Assembly: GCA_964410285.1 (NCBI GenBank)
Contig: CAYPFR010000004.1
Span: 124,001 to 188,000, forward strand
Reading direction: 5' to 3'
DNA from: Fretibacter sp964410285
Lineage (GTDB): Bacteria > Pseudomonadota > Alphaproteobacteria > Caulobacterales > Maricaulaceae
DNA length: 64,000 nucleotides
The first letter of the stretch is position 1, and each line of letters opens with the position of its first letter. The notes under the pieces are model-generated. The model did not search any database. It was not told the DNA's origin and saw nothing but the letters and a program-made list of their open reading frames with translations. Position numbers and translations under genes: made by a program. Shown here in pieces: positions 63,294-64,000 of this stretch.

Positions 63294-63337
63294 GTGTCCC
63301 GAATTGCGGCTCCCGCAAGAGTGCTCTAGGGGGACAC
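63294..63337. other. Nested hairpin in the gap between the HD gene and the chaperone gene
   Basis: GTGTCCC (63294-63300) and GGGACAC (63331-63337) enclose a second perfect stem TTGCGG/CCGCAA (63304-63318) with a 3-base loop. It lies 30 bp after the HD-gene stop. No T-tract follows on the minus strand, so it is not a standard terminator. It could protect a 3' end or form part of a structured RNA. The rest of the 245-bp gap holds the chaperone promoter. Confidence 0.35.
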
Positions 63338-63366
63338 ACATCCTAGCGTGCGTGAGCTTATTTGGA

Positions 63367-63969
63367 TTAACCAACCGCCATAGGGTTGTCATGAATCAGC
63401 TTTCGGATGATTGGGATAAAGCTCTCAAGGCTATCGGCCTCAAAATCCGGATCAAAAGCAGGAGCATCCCACTCATCCACCAGCTGCACAGCGTAATCAT
63501 ACCACGGCTCATCTTTCCATTGCAGGCGCAGATCGGTTGGCGCGCCGAGATAATGATAATAATGCTCACCTTGAAACGCTTGGTGATTACGTAGCACATG
63601 ATAGCTATCATCCGATACGTAGGGCCTAAGCATTTCCGCGGCGATTGGTCCGTGATTGGGTACATTCACGACCTTGGCCATATCGTGACACAGGGCAACA
63701 AGAATTTGCTCTTCGCTTGCGCCGCTGCGCCGGGCGAGCGTGGCGCACATTAAGGCATGTTGGAGCTGATTACAGGCAAAGCCGAGCGTCGCATCTTCGA
63801 GCTGCTTTAGCATATCAATAAATCTATCGGCGGATTTTTTAAAATCTTGCTTATGGGCGCTGCCAATCTTTTGCCAGTCTTCTAAGGTGCCGTCTTGCAT
63901 TCGGGTGAATTTCGCCTGCTGGCTAACCAATGCGGGGTCGCGTTTTACTATGTCTGCATACTGGCTCAT
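63367..63969 (-). CDS. HD-domain protein (putative phosphohydrolase)
   Basis: 200 residues. His71 (LQHALMCATLARRSG) and the His95-Asp96 pair (VALCHDMAKV) fit the metal-binding pattern of HD-domain hydrolases. A later H-rich section (NHQAFQGEHYYHYLG) includes further possible ligands. Members act on nucleotides or phosphate esters; the substrate is unknown. GGAG precedes the ATG. The gene is complete, and only 31 bp of sequence remain to the window end. Confidence 0.87.
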   Translation of the reverse strand: MSQYADIVKRDPALVSQQAKFTRMQDGTLEDWQKIGSAHKQDFKKSADRFIDMLKQLEDATLGFACNQLQHALMCATLARRSGASEEQILVALCHDMAKVVNVPNHGPIAAEMLRPYVSDDSYHVLRNHQAFQGEHYYHYLGAPTDLRLQWKDEPWYDYAVQLVDEWDAPAFDPDFEADSLESFIPIIRKLIHDNPMAVG

Positions 63970-64000
63970 ATCGTGATCTCCGCGAGTGTTTTTCTCATCT

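Noticed and set aside
1..64000. tRNA, rRNA, CRISPR arrays, insertion sequences or prophage
   Set aside because: Read-through of the window showed no T-loop plus acceptor pairs, no regular spaced repeats, no transposase or integrase-like frames and no shift in coding style.

Overview
The window looks like a chromosomal segment of a free-living alphaproteobacterium, probably a polarised member of the Caulobacterales/Hyphomonadales/Parvularculales group. This placement is inferred from gene content and order: mreBCD-mrdA-rodA, the greA/carB/carA neighbourhood, a TipN-like polar protein, many hybrid histidine kinases, and base composition near one half G+C. No 16S rRNA or other decisive marker is present. 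Genes are dense and often start-stop coupled (TAATG, ATGA). I saw no transposase, phage gene, tRNA, rRNA or CRISPR array.

Layout. 1-5538 is a fatty-acyl-CoA catabolism operon: SDR, APH-like kinase and three acyl-CoA dehydrogenases, followed by yajQ. 6064-12929 (minus) holds an amidohydrolase lipoprotein and two tandem hybrid histidine kinases. 13097-18492 holds an aldo/keto reductase, a periplasmic Do-like protease, divergent serB/miaA and a VTT-domain membrane protein. 18687-24272 is the complete elongasome operon mreB-mreC-mreD-mrdA-rodA, with a REC-Hpt phosphorelay protein overlapping it tail to tail. 25219-28412 holds an NSS transporter, a lipoprotein and a dipeptide epimerase. 28461-32024 is an Mla-type lipid-transport operon (STAS-permease, ATPase, MCE protein, auxiliary lipoprotein). 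32035-38309 holds a large TipN-like membrane/coiled-coil protein, a CPBP protease, an Arg/Tyr-rich secreted protein, a lone Hpt protein and a secreted protein of unknown family. 38563-46642 is mostly metabolism and transport: MFS pump, acyl-CoA ligase, PLP dehydratase, Pro/Glu-rich membrane protein, EamA transporter and aminotransferase. 46661-51289 holds a third hybrid kinase and trxB-lysR. 51432-61438 holds a ThuA lipoprotein, greA-ELM1, carB, an M48 protease plus reductase, carA and yqeY. 61450-63121 is a two-gene unit of a periplasmic chaperone-like protein and a paralogue of the 37.4-38.3 kb secreted protein. The window ends with an HD-domain protein.

How parts work together. Three hybrid kinases with a similar PAS layout, a REC-Hpt protein and a free Hpt protein provide the parts of a multistep phosphorelay. 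Several operons serve the envelope: elongasome, Mla-type transport, Do-like protease, M48 protease, and the chaperone with its secreted partner. The first operon combines an APH-fold kinase, acyl-CoA dehydrogenases and an SDR, the same classes of enzyme that remove hydroxyl groups from 4-hydroxyacyl-CoAs elsewhere.

Most promising non-coding signals: a run of three hairpins after carB, with a terminator and an anti-Shine-Dalgarno-like loop (54031-54134, minus), and a terminator hairpin in the carB leader overlapped by a very short Arg-containing leader frame (57435-57480, minus).
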